The notes under the pieces: generated by a model | What the model saw: the letters and a program-made list of their open reading frames with translations, nothing else | What the model was told of the DNA's origin: nothing | Databases searched by the model: none | From: UMGS1519 sp050951095 | Lineage (GTDB): Bacteria > Actinomycetota > Coriobacteriia > Coriobacteriales > Eggerthellaceae | DNA: 64,000 nucleotides | Assembly (NCBI GenBank): GCA_050951095.1 | Contig: JBMNIQ010000003.1 | Location: forward strand, 248,001 to 312,000 | Direction of reading: 5' to 3' | Translations under genes and position numbers: made by a program | Shown here: piece after piece, positions 8,853 through 17,534 of the stretch | How positions within the stretch are numbered: position 1 is the first letter of the stretch | Layout of the letters: each line of letters opens with the position of its first letter

Positions 8853-10217
8853 TTAGTTCTTCAGCGAGTTGATGGGCGCGGGGAAGCGTCCGCCGCGATG
8901 CGCCAGCACGGAGCCGGCGTTCGTGTTCACCGGCATGACCGGCGCGCTGCCCATGAGGCCGCCGAATTCCAGCACGTCGCCCACCTTGTAGCCGATGGCA
9001 GGGATGACGCGCACGGCCGTGGTCTTGTTGTTGATGATGCCGATAGCGCTTTCGTCGGCGATGATGCCGAAGATCGTCTCGGCGGTGGTGTCGCCGGGTA
9101 TGGCGATCATGTCCAGACCCACGCTGCAAACGCTCGTCATGGCCTCGAGCTTCTCCAGGCACAGCGAGCCTTTCTCGGCTGCGCGGATCATGCCGGCATC
9201 CTCGGATACGGGGATGAACGCACCGGACAGGCCGCCGACGCTGCTGGATGCCATGACGCCGCCCTTCTTGACGGCATCGTTCAGCATGGCCAGCGCCGCC
9301 GTGGTACCGGGGCCGCCGCACGTACCCACGCCGATGTCCTCCAGGATGTCCGCCACAGAGTCGCCCACGGCAGGGGTGGGGGCCAGGCTCAGGTCCAGGA
9401 TGCCGCGCGGGTATCCCAGGCGCTTGCTGGCTTCGCGCGCCATCAGCTCGCCGGCACGCGTGATCTTGAATGCCGTGGCCTTGATGGCCTCGGCGATCTG
9501 CGCCCAGGAGGCATCCTTCGGCATGCTCTTCAGCACGGCATGCACGACGCCGGGGCCGGACACGCCCACGTTGATGATCTCGTCGCCTTCGCCGGATCCG
9601 TGGAACGCGCCCGCCATGAACGGGTTGTCCTGCACGGCGTTTGCGAACACGACCAGCTTCGCGCAGCCGTAGCACTTGTCATCCTGCGTGGCCTTCGCGG
9701 TTTCCAGCACGGTGTTCGCCATCAGCCAGACGGCATCCATGTTGATGCCGGCGCGCGTGGAGCCCACGTTCACGGACGAGCAGACCAGGTCCGTGGTGGC
9801 CAGCGCCTCGGGGATGGATGCGATGAGCTTGCGGTCCGCCTCGCCGATGTTCTTGTGCACGAGCGCCGTGAAGCCGCCCACGAAGTTCACGCCCACTTCG
9901 CGCGCCGCCTTGTCCATGGCGCGGGCGATGGGGGACAGGTCCTCCGTTTCCGCAGCGCCGGCGATCTCGGCAATGGGCGTGACGGAGATGCGCTTGTTCA
10001 CGATGGGGATGCCGTATTCGCGCTCCAGCTGCTGGGCCGTGGGCACCAGCTTCTCGGCAGCGGTGGTGATGCGGTCGTACACCTTGCGTGCCATGGTGTC
10101 CACGTTGGAATCCGTGCATCCGCGCAGGTTCAGGCCCAGCGTGATGGTGCGGATGTCCAGGTTCTGCTCGGAGACCATGGATTGCGTCTCGGCGATTTCT
10201 TCAGGAGTGATCTGCAT
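8853..10217 (-). CDS. UPF0210 (DUF711) family protein
   Basis: This 454 aa protein belongs to the widespread UPF0210/PFL family, recognised by the MQITPEEIAETQ start, LGLNLRGCTD, SVNVGSTRAGINMDAV, VGVSGPGVV and VGTCGGPGT segments. It is cytoplasmic with no signal peptide, and its biochemical function is unknown. In many genomes it is paired with a small ACT-domain (UPF0237) protein, which is not next to it here. It is divergent from the TetR gene, with which it shares a 174-nt upstream region. Confidence 0.88.
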   Translation of the reverse strand: MQITPEEIAETQSMVSEQNLDIRTITLGLNLRGCTDSNVDTMARKVYDRITTAAEKLVPTAQQLEREYGIPIVNKRISVTPIAEIAGAAETEDLSPIARAMDKAAREVGVNFVGGFTALVHKNIGEADRKLIASIPEALATTDLVCSSVNVGSTRAGINMDAVWLMANTVLETAKATQDDKCYGCAKLVVFANAVQDNPFMAGAFHGSGEGDEIINVGVSGPGVVHAVLKSMPKDASWAQIAEAIKATAFKITRAGELMAREASKRLGYPRGILDLSLAPTPAVGDSVADILEDIGVGTCGGPGTTAALAMLNDAVKKGGVMASSSVGGLSGAFIPVSEDAGMIRAAEKGSLCLEKLEAMTSVCSVGLDMIAIPGDTTAETIFGIIADESAIGIINNKTTAVRVIPAIGYKVGDVLEFGGLMGSAPVMPVNTNAGSVLAHRGGRFPAPINSLKN

Positions 10218-10297
10218 ATGTGTTCGCTTTCTTTCAGTTCAAGCTGCTCTCAGCATTATAAGCGGTTGTGAATCTCGTTTGCAGGCGGCGGCGTTCT

Positions 10298-10369
10298 ATT
10301 GCAAACGTCGACAACCTCCCTATAATTCGTTATTGAACACTATGTGCAATAGTTGACGCATTGTGCAAT
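10298..10369 (+). promoter_or_regulatory. Promoter with imperfect inverted repeat, candidate TetR operator
   Basis: TTGCAA, a 16-nt spacer and TATAAT (10321-10326) form the promoter for the TetR gene. An 18-nt half site starting ATTGCA at 10298 recurs as its reverse complement at 10352-10369 with 13 of 18 bases matching. The two flank the -10 box. This is a plausible autoregulatory operator of the divergent TetR/UPF0210 region. Confidence 0.45.
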
Positions 10370-10391
10370 TGAACGACGAACGGAGAGGCAA

Positions 10392-11066
10392 TTGGAGACA
10401 GCGACCATCGAACGGCCCGCGGCGAGCGCCGTGCGGAAGGCGCCGGCGGCGCGCAAGGGCGCGCAGCGGACGCCCGATCGGCGCATCGCCCGTTCCCGGG
10501 CGGCATTGCGCCAGGCCATCATCGACTCCATGGAGGAATGCGGCTTCGAGGCCGTGACCGTGAACGACCTGTGCGCCCGCGCCGACGTGACGCGCGGCAC
10601 GTTCTACAACCACTTCAAGGATAAGGAAGGGCTGCTGCAGTCTATCGAGGACGAGGTCATGGCCGGCTTGAGCGGCTTCCAGGAGCGCATGTCCGCGCTC
10701 AGCCTGGGCGAAGTGGCCGCCTGCCTGATGGCGGACAAGCCGCTGCCGTTCCTGGTGGACCTGTTCGACTACCTGCGCTCCGAAGGCGCGTTCCTGCATG
10801 CCGTCATGGGGCCGGGCGGCGATATCCGCTTCGCCCCGCGCCTGCGCGACTCTGTGTGCACGTGCCTCGTGACCTCCATCCTGCACGAGCGCTACCGCAC
10901 GGACCCCACGCCGTTCGTCGACTATTACGTATCTTTCTATGCGTCCGCCTATCTGGGAATCATCTCCCGTTGGATCGATCGGGGCATGGTGGAGAGCTCG
11001 GAGGACATGGCGCGCATCGCCGTCCGCCTGCTGTTCATCGAACCCGGTGAGTCCATCGAGCTGTAA
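10392..11066 (+). CDS. TetR/AcrR family transcriptional regulator
   Basis: This 224 aa protein has an N-terminal helix-turn-helix of TetR type (about residues 40-85). The VTVNDLCARADVTRGTFYNHF stretch, given here from its core, is typical of regulators whose C-terminal ligand domain resembles TetR_C_33. The TTG at 10392 is preferred because GGAGAGG lies four bases before it; an upstream in-frame TTG at 10353 overlaps the promoter region. It ends 15 nt before the giant activase gene, so it likely heads that operon and may also control the divergent UPF0210 gene. The ligand is unknown. Confidence 0.85.
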   Translation: METATIERPAASAVRKAPAARKGAQRTPDRRIARSRAALRQAIIDSMEECGFEAVTVNDLCARADVTRGTFYNHFKDKEGLLQSIEDEVMAGLSGFQERMSALSLGEVAACLMADKPLPFLVDLFDYLRSEGAFLHAVMGPGGDIRFAPRLRDSVCTCLVTSILHERYRTDPTPFVDYYVSFYASAYLGIISRWIDRGMVESSEDMARIAVRLLFIEPGESIEL

Positions 11067-11081
11067 AGGAGCAAGGCCATT

Positions 11082-14000
11082 ATGACTGAGAACGAAACGA
11101 ACGATCTGACCCCGGCCGAACAGGGTGCCGCGACCGCTGCGCAGCCCGTTCCCGCGGCCGACGCTGCGGCGCAGGCGGCTTCCCCCGACGGGGGCACGCT
11201 CCATATCGGCATCGATGTGGGATCCACCACGGTGAAATTCGCCATCCTGGATGCGCAGGGCAACGTGCTGTACTCCATCTACCGGCGCCATCATGCGGAT
11301 GTGCGCGCCACGATCGTGGAGGTCATGGAAGAGGCGTGCCGCGAATACGGCGACAAGGTCATGACCATCGCCATCACCGGCTCCGGCGGCCTGCTGCTGG
11401 CGCAATGGCTGGGCGTGCAGTTCGTGCAGGAGGTCATTGCCTCGAAGACGGCGGTGGAGACGTTCATTCCGCAGACGGACGTGGCCATCGAACTGGGCGG
11501 CGAGGATGCGAAGATCATCTACTTCGACAACGGCATCGAGCAGCGCATGAACGGCACGTGCGCCGGCGGCACGGGCGCGTTCATCGACCAGATGGCCGTG
11601 CTGCTGGATACGGATGCGCCCGGTCTGAACAAGCTGGCGGCGGATGCCACGATGATCTATCCCATCGCCAGCCGCTGCGGCGTGTTCGCGAAGACGGACG
11701 TGCAGCCGCTTCTGAACGAGGGCGCGCGCAAGGAGGACATTGCGGCCAGCATCTTCCAGGCCGTGGTTACGCAGACCATCTCCGGCCTTGCCTGCGGCCA
11801 TCCCATCCGCGGCCACGTGGCGTTCCTGGGCGGCCCGCTGAACTACCTGTCCGAGCTGCGCCGCCGCTTCTACCTGACGCTGAACCTGGACGAAGAGCAC
11901 CGGATCGTGCCCGAGAACGCGCATCTGTTCGTGGCGGCCGGCTGCGCGCTGGCCGGCGCCCAGGACTCGAAGCCCGAGCGCCTGAACGACGTGCTCGAGC
12001 GCCTGAAGGGCCTGGGCGATATCCAGGGCAGCGACGTCGAGCGCCTGGACCCGCTGTTCGCGAACGAGGCGGAGTACCGCGAATTTCACGAGCGGCATGC
12101 GAAGGAGCGCGTGGAGCGCGCGAACCTGGCCGATGCGAAGGGCACGGTGTTCCTGGGCATCGACGCCGGCTCCACGACATTCAAGGCCGTGCTCATCGAC
12201 GAGCAGGGCCGCCTGCTGTGGCGCACGTACGGCAACAACAAGGGCGACGTGCTGAACGCGGCGAAGAACGCCCTGAAGGAGATGTACGCCGCGCTGCCGC
12301 GGGACCCCGAGACGGGCAAGCCGAACGTGACCATCGGCCATGCCACCGTGACGGGCTACGGCGAGGGCCTGCTACTGCAGGGCCTGTCCTGCGACTCCGG
12401 CGAGATCGAGACCGTGGCGCACATGCGCGGCGCGGACGAGATGCTGCCGGGCGTGGAGTTCATCCTGGATATCGGCGGCCAGGACATGAAGTGCATGCGC
12501 GTGAAGAACGGCGTGCTGGATTCCATCATGCTGAACGAGGCATGCAGTTCCGGCTGCGGCTCGTTCATCGAGAGTTTCGCCAGCGGCCTGCAGCTTGAGA
12601 TCGGCGACTTCGCGGAGACGGCCATCTCCTCGAAGCACCCCGTGGACCTGGGCAGCCGCTGTACCGTGTTCATGAACTCGCGCGTGAAGCAGGCGCAGAA
12701 GGAAGGCGCCACGGTCGGCGACATCGCCGCCGGCCTGGCCATCTCCGTCGTGAAGAACGCGCTGTTCAAGGTCATCAAGCTGCGCGATGCCAGCGAGGTG
12801 GGATCGAAGGTCATCGTGCAGGGCGGCACGTTCCTGAACGACGCCGTGCTGCGCGCCTTCGAGCAGCTGGCGGGCGTGAACGCCGTCCGCCCGGACATCG
12901 CCGGCAACATGGGCGCCTACGGTGCCGCGCTGCTGGCGCACGACCGCTACAACGACGCCGTGTTCCGCCGCGAGCACGGCGAGGAGGTGCCCGTCACGTC
13001 GTCGCTGCTGAGCGCCGAGGAGCTGGACGCGCTGCAGCCCACGCACCGCACCACGCGCTGCAAGGCCTGCTCGAACCACTGCCTGCTGACCATCAACGAC
13101 TTCGGCAAGGATCCCGCCACCGGCAAGCACCGCCGCTTCATCACGGGCAACCGCTGCGAGAAGGGCGCCGGCCACGTGCAGGACGAGCTGAACAAGGTGC
13201 CGAACCTGTTCGAATACAAGAGCCATCGCCTGTTCGACTACAAGCCGCTGCCGCCGGAGGCCGCCCCGCGCGGCACCGTGGGCATCCCGCGCGTGCTGAA
13301 CATGTTCGAGAACTACCCGTTCTGGTTCACGTTCTTCACGAACCTGGGATTCCGCGTCATCCTGTCCGACCCGTCCACGAAGCACACGTACGAGGCCGGC
13401 ATCGAGAGCATCCCGTCCGAGAACGCGTGCTATCCGGCGAAGATCAGCCACGGCCATATCATGAACCTGCTGGAGAAGCACCCGGACTTCATCTGGATGC
13501 CGTGCAGCAAGTGGGAGCGCCAGGAGGACCCCACGGCGGGCAACCACTACAACTGCCCCATGGTGGCGTCGTATTCCGAGGCGCTGCGCCTGAACATCGA
13601 CGAGCTGCGCACGTCCGACGTGGCGTTCCTGAACCCGTGGCTGCCCTATGACAAGAAGGCGAACCTGAAGGAGCGCCTGTTCGTGGAGCTGGTGGAGAAC
13701 AACCGCAACGTGATGACGAAGCATGCGCCCGCGCCGACGCAGGAGGAGATCGACCGCGCCGTGGACCTGGCCTGGCGCGAAGACGAGCAGTTCCATGACG
13801 ACATGCGCGCGAAGGGCGAGGAGACGCTGCGCTGGATGGAGGAGACGGGCACGCACGGCATCGTGCTGGCCGGCCGCCCGTACCACAACGACCCCGAGAT
13901 CAACCACGCCATCCCCGAGCTGCTGACCGGCTTCGGCCTGGCCGTGCTGACGGAGGACTCCATCGCGCATCTGGGCACGCTGGAGCGCCCCATCCGCGTC

Positions 14001-15920
14001 GTGGACCAGTGGATGTTCCACACGCGCCTGTACGCGGCGGCGAAGGTGTGCACGGAGCGCAAGGACCTGGACCTGGTGCAGCTGATGAGCTTCGGCTGCG
14101 GCCTGGACGCCCTGACGACGGACGAGGTGCAGGAGATCCTGGAAGGCTCCGGCAAGATCTACACGCTGTTGAAGATCGACGAGGTGTCGAACCTGGGCGC
14201 CGTGCGCATCCGCATCCGCTCGCTGCTGGCGGCGCTGAAGGACAAGGCGGACGAAGAGGCCGAGCAGGAGCTGCTGGCGCGCCATTCGAAGGGCTGCCCG
14301 GTGGGCGAGATGAACATCGACTGGGATGCCATCGACGCGAAATTGGACGCGAAGACCGGCAAGCGCGAGGCCGAAGAGGCTGCGAAGCTGGTGGAGCAGA
14401 ACGTGAAGGCGAAGGTGGCCGACGAGGCGCGGGATGCGGACGAGAACGGCACGCCCGAGGCGGTGGAGGATGCACAGCTGCCCGAGGGCAAGAAGCGCAT
14501 GATCACGCCGAAGGAGAACCGCCGTCAGGACGAGTCCACGGAGTTCGAGCGCGTCTCGTTCACGAAGGAGATGTTCGACGAGGGCTACACCATCCTGGCG
14601 CCGCAGATGGCCCCCATCCACTTCGCGCTGCTGCAGCCGTGCTTCCAGAAGGCCGGGTACAACCTGGAGCTGCTGCCCGCCGTGGACCACGGCGCCGTGG
14701 ATGCCGGACTGAAGTACGTGAACAACGACATCTGCTACCCGTCCATCCTGACCACGGGCCAGATCATGGAGGCCGTGACGTCCGGACGCTACGACACGGA
14801 CCATCTGGCCGTGCTCATCACGCAGACCGGCGGCGGCTGCCGTGCCACGAACTACATCTCGCTCATCCGCAAGGCGCTGAAGGCCGCGGGACTGGGGCAT
14901 ATCCCCGTCATCGCGCTGGCGCTGCAGCCGGGCGGCGATGAGAACCATCCGGGCTTCAACATCTCCATCCCCATGCTGGCGCAGGGCTTCACGGCCATCG
15001 CCATGGGAGACCTGCTGATGCAGTGCCTCTACCGCACGCGTCCGTACGAGGCGGAGCCGGGTGCCGCGGACGCCCTGTTCGACCACTGGATGGAGTTCTG
15101 CCGCAACGAGTTCCGCCACGGCATGTCGCGCCGCACGTTCAAGAAGACCGTGAAGCAGATCGTGAACGACTTCGACACGCTGCCGCTGGTGAACGACCGC
15201 TCGAAGCCGCGCGTGGGCGTGGTGGGCGAGATCCTGGTGAAGTTCCATCCCACGGCGAACAACGAGGTCGTGAAGGTGCTGGAATCCGAGGGCTGCGAGG
15301 CCGTGGTGCCGGGCCTGATGGAGTTCTTCCTGTTCGGCATCGCCGGCCGCATCTTCCAGCACGACCCGCTGGGACGCGAGGGCGCCGGCCCCGCGAAGCT
15401 GCTGCTGAAGATGGTCCGCGGCCTGCGCGCGCCTATCAACGCGGAGCTGGCGAAGTCGCAGCGCTTCGAGGTGCCCACGGACATCTTCACGCTGGCGGAC
15501 TACGCGAAGGAAATCCTGTCGCTGTGCAACTCCATGGGCGAGGGCTGGCTGCTGACGGCCGAGATGGTGGAGCTCATCCGCTCCGGCGCGCCGAACGTGG
15601 TATGCGTGCAGCCGTTCGCCTGCCTGCCGAACCACGTCGTGGGCAAGGCCGTCATCAAGGAGCTGCGCCGCCGCTACCCGCTGTCGAACATCGTGGCCGT
15701 TGACTACGACCCCGGCGCCTCCGAGGTGAACCAGCTGAACCGCATCAAGCTGATGGTTGCCGTGGCGAAGTCGAACATGGCCGAAGCCGAGGCGAAGGCG
15801 CGCGGCGACCGCGACTCGTTCAGCCGCGGCCCGGCGCCGACCGAGGAGGTCATCGACGAGCTGCAGATCGAGGAGCGCCGCCTGCCGGCGGACGCCGATG
15901 CGGAGAAGGTGCATGCCTGA
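11082..15920 (+). CDS. Giant double-ATPase 2-hydroxyacyl-CoA dehydratase activase-like protein
   Basis: This 1612 aa fusion has two ASKHA ATPase domains of the BadF/HgdC activase family, starting GIDVGSTT (about 43) and GIDAGSTT (about 359). Each has the cysteine motifs that hold the bridging [4Fe-4S] cluster (GTCAGGTGAF and SRCGVF; EACSSGCGSF and SRCTVF). A DUF2229 region (about 730-950) follows, with an HgdB-like C-terminal region (about 1170-1560) rich in conserved cysteines. Activases of this family drive electrons at low potential into 2-hydroxyacyl-CoA dehydratases or benzoyl-CoA reductases. No dehydratase subunit gene is adjacent, so the partner is unknown. An AAAGGAG site precedes the ATG. 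Its stop overlaps the rsmI start (TGATG), so the genes are translationally coupled. Confidence 0.87.
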   Translation: MTENETNDLTPAEQGAATAAQPVPAADAAAQAASPDGGTLHIGIDVGSTTVKFAILDAQGNVLYSIYRRHHADVRATIVEVMEEACREYGDKVMTIAITGSGGLLLAQWLGVQFVQEVIASKTAVETFIPQTDVAIELGGEDAKIIYFDNGIEQRMNGTCAGGTGAFIDQMAVLLDTDAPGLNKLAADATMIYPIASRCGVFAKTDVQPLLNEGARKEDIAASIFQAVVTQTISGLACGHPIRGHVAFLGGPLNYLSELRRRFYLTLNLDEEHRIVPENAHLFVAAGCALAGAQDSKPERLNDVLERLKGLGDIQGSDVERLDPLFANEAEYREFHERHAKERVERANLADAKGTVFLGIDAGSTTFKAVLIDEQGRLLWRTYGNNKGDVLNAAKNALKEMYAALPRDPETGKPNVTIGHATVTGYGEGLLLQGLSCDSGEIETVAHMRGADEMLPGVEFILDIGGQDMKCMRVKNGVLDSIMLNEACSSGCGSFIESFASGLQLEIGDFAETAISSKHPVDLGSRCTVFMNSRVKQAQKEGATVGDIAAGLAISVVKNALFKVIKLRDASEVGSKVIVQGGTFLNDAVLRAFEQLAGVNAVRPDIAGNMGAYGAALLAHDRYNDAVFRREHGEEVPVTSSLLSAEELDALQPTHRTTRCKACSNHCLLTINDFGKDPATGKHRRFITGNRCEKGAGHVQDELNKVPNLFEYKSHRLFDYKPLPPEAAPRGTVGIPRVLNMFENYPFWFTFFTNLGFRVILSDPSTKHTYEAGIESIPSENACYPAKISHGHIMNLLEKHPDFIWMPCSKWERQEDPTAGNHYNCPMVASYSEALRLNIDELRTSDVAFLNPWLPYDKKANLKERLFVELVENNRNVMTKHAPAPTQEEIDRAVDLAWREDEQFHDDMRAKGEETLRWMEETGTHGIVLAGRPYHNDPEINHAIPELLTGFGLAVLTEDSIAHLGTLERPIRVVDQWMFHTRLYAAAKVCTERKDLDLVQLMSFGCGLDALTTDEVQEILEGSGKIYTLLKIDEVSNLGAVRIRIRSLLAALKDKADEEAEQELLARHSKGCPVGEMNIDWDAIDAKLDAKTGKREAEEAAKLVEQNVKAKVADEARDADENGTPEAVEDAQLPEGKKRMITPKENRRQDESTEFERVSFTKEMFDEGYTILAPQMAPIHFALLQPCFQKAGYNLELLPAVDHGAVDAGLKYVNNDICYPSILTTGQIMEAVTSGRYDTDHLAVLITQTGGGCRATNYISLIRKALKAAGLGHIPVIALALQPGGDENHPGFNISIPMLAQGFTAIAMGDLLMQCLYRTRPYEAEPGAADALFDHWMEFCRNEFRHGMSRRTFKKTVKQIVNDFDTLPLVNDRSKPRVGVVGEILVKFHPTANNEVVKVLESEGCEAVVPGLMEFFLFGIAGRIFQHDPLGREGAGPAKLLLKMVRGLRAPINAELAKSQRFEVPTDIFTLADYAKEILSLCNSMGEGWLLTAEMVELIRSGAPNVVCVQPFACLPNHVVGKAVIKELRRRYPLSNIVAVDYDPGASEVNQLNRIKLMVAVAKSNMAEAEAKARGDRDSFSRGPAPTEEVIDELQIEERRLPADADAEKVHA

Positions 15921-16810
15921 TGGCGGACGTGCAGGTCAATGCAGCCGCCGCCCGCCGCGGTGCGGGCCGGCTGATCATCTGCCCCACGCCCATCGGGAAC
16001 CTGGGAGACATGCCGCCGCGCGCGCTCGAGGCGCTGCGCGGCGCGGATGCCGTGTGCGCCGAGGACACCCGCGTCACGGGCAAGCTGCTGGCGGCGTTCG
16101 ACATCAAGAACCGCCTGGAGCGCCTGGACGAGAACATGATGGGGCAGCGTGCCGCGGGCATTGTGGAGCGCGTGCTGTCCGGCCAGGTCATCGCATACTG
16201 CAGCGATGCGGGCATGCCGGGCGTGTCCGATCCCGGGCAGCGCCTGGTGGATGCGGCGCTGGATGCCGGCGCGCCCGTCGAGGTCGTGCCGGGCCCCAGC
16301 GCCGTTCCCACGGCGTATGCGGCCAGCGGCTTCGCCTGCCCGCGCTTCCTGTTCGCCGGGTTCTTCCCCCGCAAGCAGAGCGAGCGCGCCGAGGCGCTTG
16401 CGGCGTACGCGCATCTGGATGCCGTCGTGCTGTTCTACGAAAGCCCGCACCGCATCGCGTCGGCGCTGGCGGCTGTGGCCGATGCGCTGCCCGCGCGCCG
16501 CGTGGCCGTGTGCCGCGAGCTGACGAAGCTGCACGAGGAAGTCGTGCGCGGTACGGCAGCTGACGTGAGCGCGGAATTCGCGCGCCGGGAGGCGGACGGC
16601 GGCGTGAAGGGGGAGATCGTGCTGGTCTTGGATGCGCCGGGCAAGGAAGAGGCCGCTGCGGCGCAGCAGGCCGTCCGGGGCGATGCGGAGGCGCGCGCCC
16701 GGGAGCTGATGGCGCAGCAGGGCGTGAGCAAGAAGGATATCGTCGCGGCGCTGCGACGCGAATTCGGCCTCTCGCGCAACGAGGCGTACGACCTGGTGCA
16801 CCGCCGATGA
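15920..16810 (+). CDS. rsmI: 16S rRNA (cytidine(1402)-2'-O)-methyltransferase
   Basis: RsmI methylates the ribose of C1402 in the 16S decoding centre. The 296 aa protein shows the TPIGNLGDMPPRAL start of the tetrapyrrole-methylase fold, CAEDTRVTGKLL, SDAGMPGVSDPG and FYESPHRI, and has the usual length. Its ATG overlaps the activase stop and its own stop overlaps the next gene, forming a tight chain. In other Actinobacteria rsmI commonly sits near metG and tatD; here metG is about 2 kb downstream. Confidence 0.94.
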   Translation: MADVQVNAAAARRGAGRLIICPTPIGNLGDMPPRALEALRGADAVCAEDTRVTGKLLAAFDIKNRLERLDENMMGQRAAGIVERVLSGQVIAYCSDAGMPGVSDPGQRLVDAALDAGAPVEVVPGPSAVPTAYAASGFACPRFLFAGFFPRKQSERAEALAAYAHLDAVVLFYESPHRIASALAAVADALPARRVAVCRELTKLHEEVVRGTAADVSAEFARREADGGVKGEIVLVLDAPGKEEAAAAQQAVRGDAEARARELMAQQGVSKKDIVAALRREFGLSRNEAYDLVHRR

Positions 16811-17352
16811 GAACGTACGATGTGGACGGCGTGAGCGTGCAGGTGGTGCGCAAGCGCATCAAGAACATGTACCTGCGCGTGCGTCCGCAGGACGGCCAGG
16901 TGGTGGCCAGCGTCCCGCTGCAGCTTCCTTGGGAGCAGGTGGAGGAATTCCTGCAGCGCAAGCGCTCCTGGATCGCGCAGAACCACGAGAAGGCGCTGCA
17001 GTCGCCGCAACGGTATGCGGAAACGGCCGGCGCCGACGAGCGACGCGCTTGGCGCGCCGTGGTCCAGGCGGGCACGGAGGCGCTGGTGGCGAAGTGGGAG
17101 CCCATCCTGGGCGTGGAGGTGAAGACGCTCGCGTACCGCAGCATGCGCAGCCGCTGGGGCAGCTGCCAGCCGGAGACGGGGCGCGTCTGCATCAACACGC
17201 GCCTGGCGCTGTATCCCCCGCGATGCTTGGAATACGTGGTGGTGCACGAGCTGTGCCACTTCCACGAGCAGAACCACGGTCCCCGCTTCAAGGCGCTGCT
17301 GGACCGCTATCTGCCGGACTGGCGCCAGGCGGATGCGCTGCTGAAGCAGTAG
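16807..17352 (+). CDS. YgjP-like zinc metallopeptidase family protein (DUF45)
   Basis: This 181 aa protein has the HELCH zinc motif (His147, Glu148, His151) with a third ligand at His157 in NHGPRF, plus the family segment RSRWGSC. It is a gluzincin-like fold related to SprT/WLM; E. coli YgjP has this layout. It has no signal peptide, so it is cytoplasmic. The substrate is unknown. It starts inside the rsmI stop codon (ATGA), so it is expressed with rsmI. Confidence 0.85.
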   Translation: MRTYDVDGVSVQVVRKRIKNMYLRVRPQDGQVVASVPLQLPWEQVEEFLQRKRSWIAQNHEKALQSPQRYAETAGADERRAWRAVVQAGTEALVAKWEPILGVEVKTLAYRSMRSRWGSCQPETGRVCINTRLALYPPRCLEYVVVHELCHFHEQNHGPRFKALLDRYLPDWRQADALLKQ

Positions 17353-17522
17353 GAGCACGCGTTTCCGCCCCGCGCTCCTTGCGCGCGGCGCCGCGGCGCT
17401 CACGAGTCTTCCACAACTTTACGTATGCCTGTCATCTGCGGAAATGCAATCATTCAATAGAAAATGGGACATAATCGGGACAGCTAGGAGCATGTCCGTT
17501 TCGTTAAATCCGGCCGATTTCG

Positions 17523-17528
17523 TATAAT
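17523..17528 (+). promoter_or_regulatory. -10 box of the secreted coiled-coil hydrolase gene (leaderless arrangement)
   Basis: TATAAT lies six bases before the ATG with no ribosome binding site between. Upstream, GGGACA occurs twice 11 nt apart (17466-17471, 17477-17482), followed by an inverted TGTCC near 17494. Confidence 0.7.
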
Positions 17529-17534
17529 GACAGA

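Noticed and set aside
12372..15914. A 1180-codon open frame antisense to the giant activase gene, and similar long antisense frames at 1695-3929 and 33905-37042
   Set aside because: They arise from GC-rich codon structure opposite well-identified genes, have His/Arg/Ala-rich composition and no family similarity.
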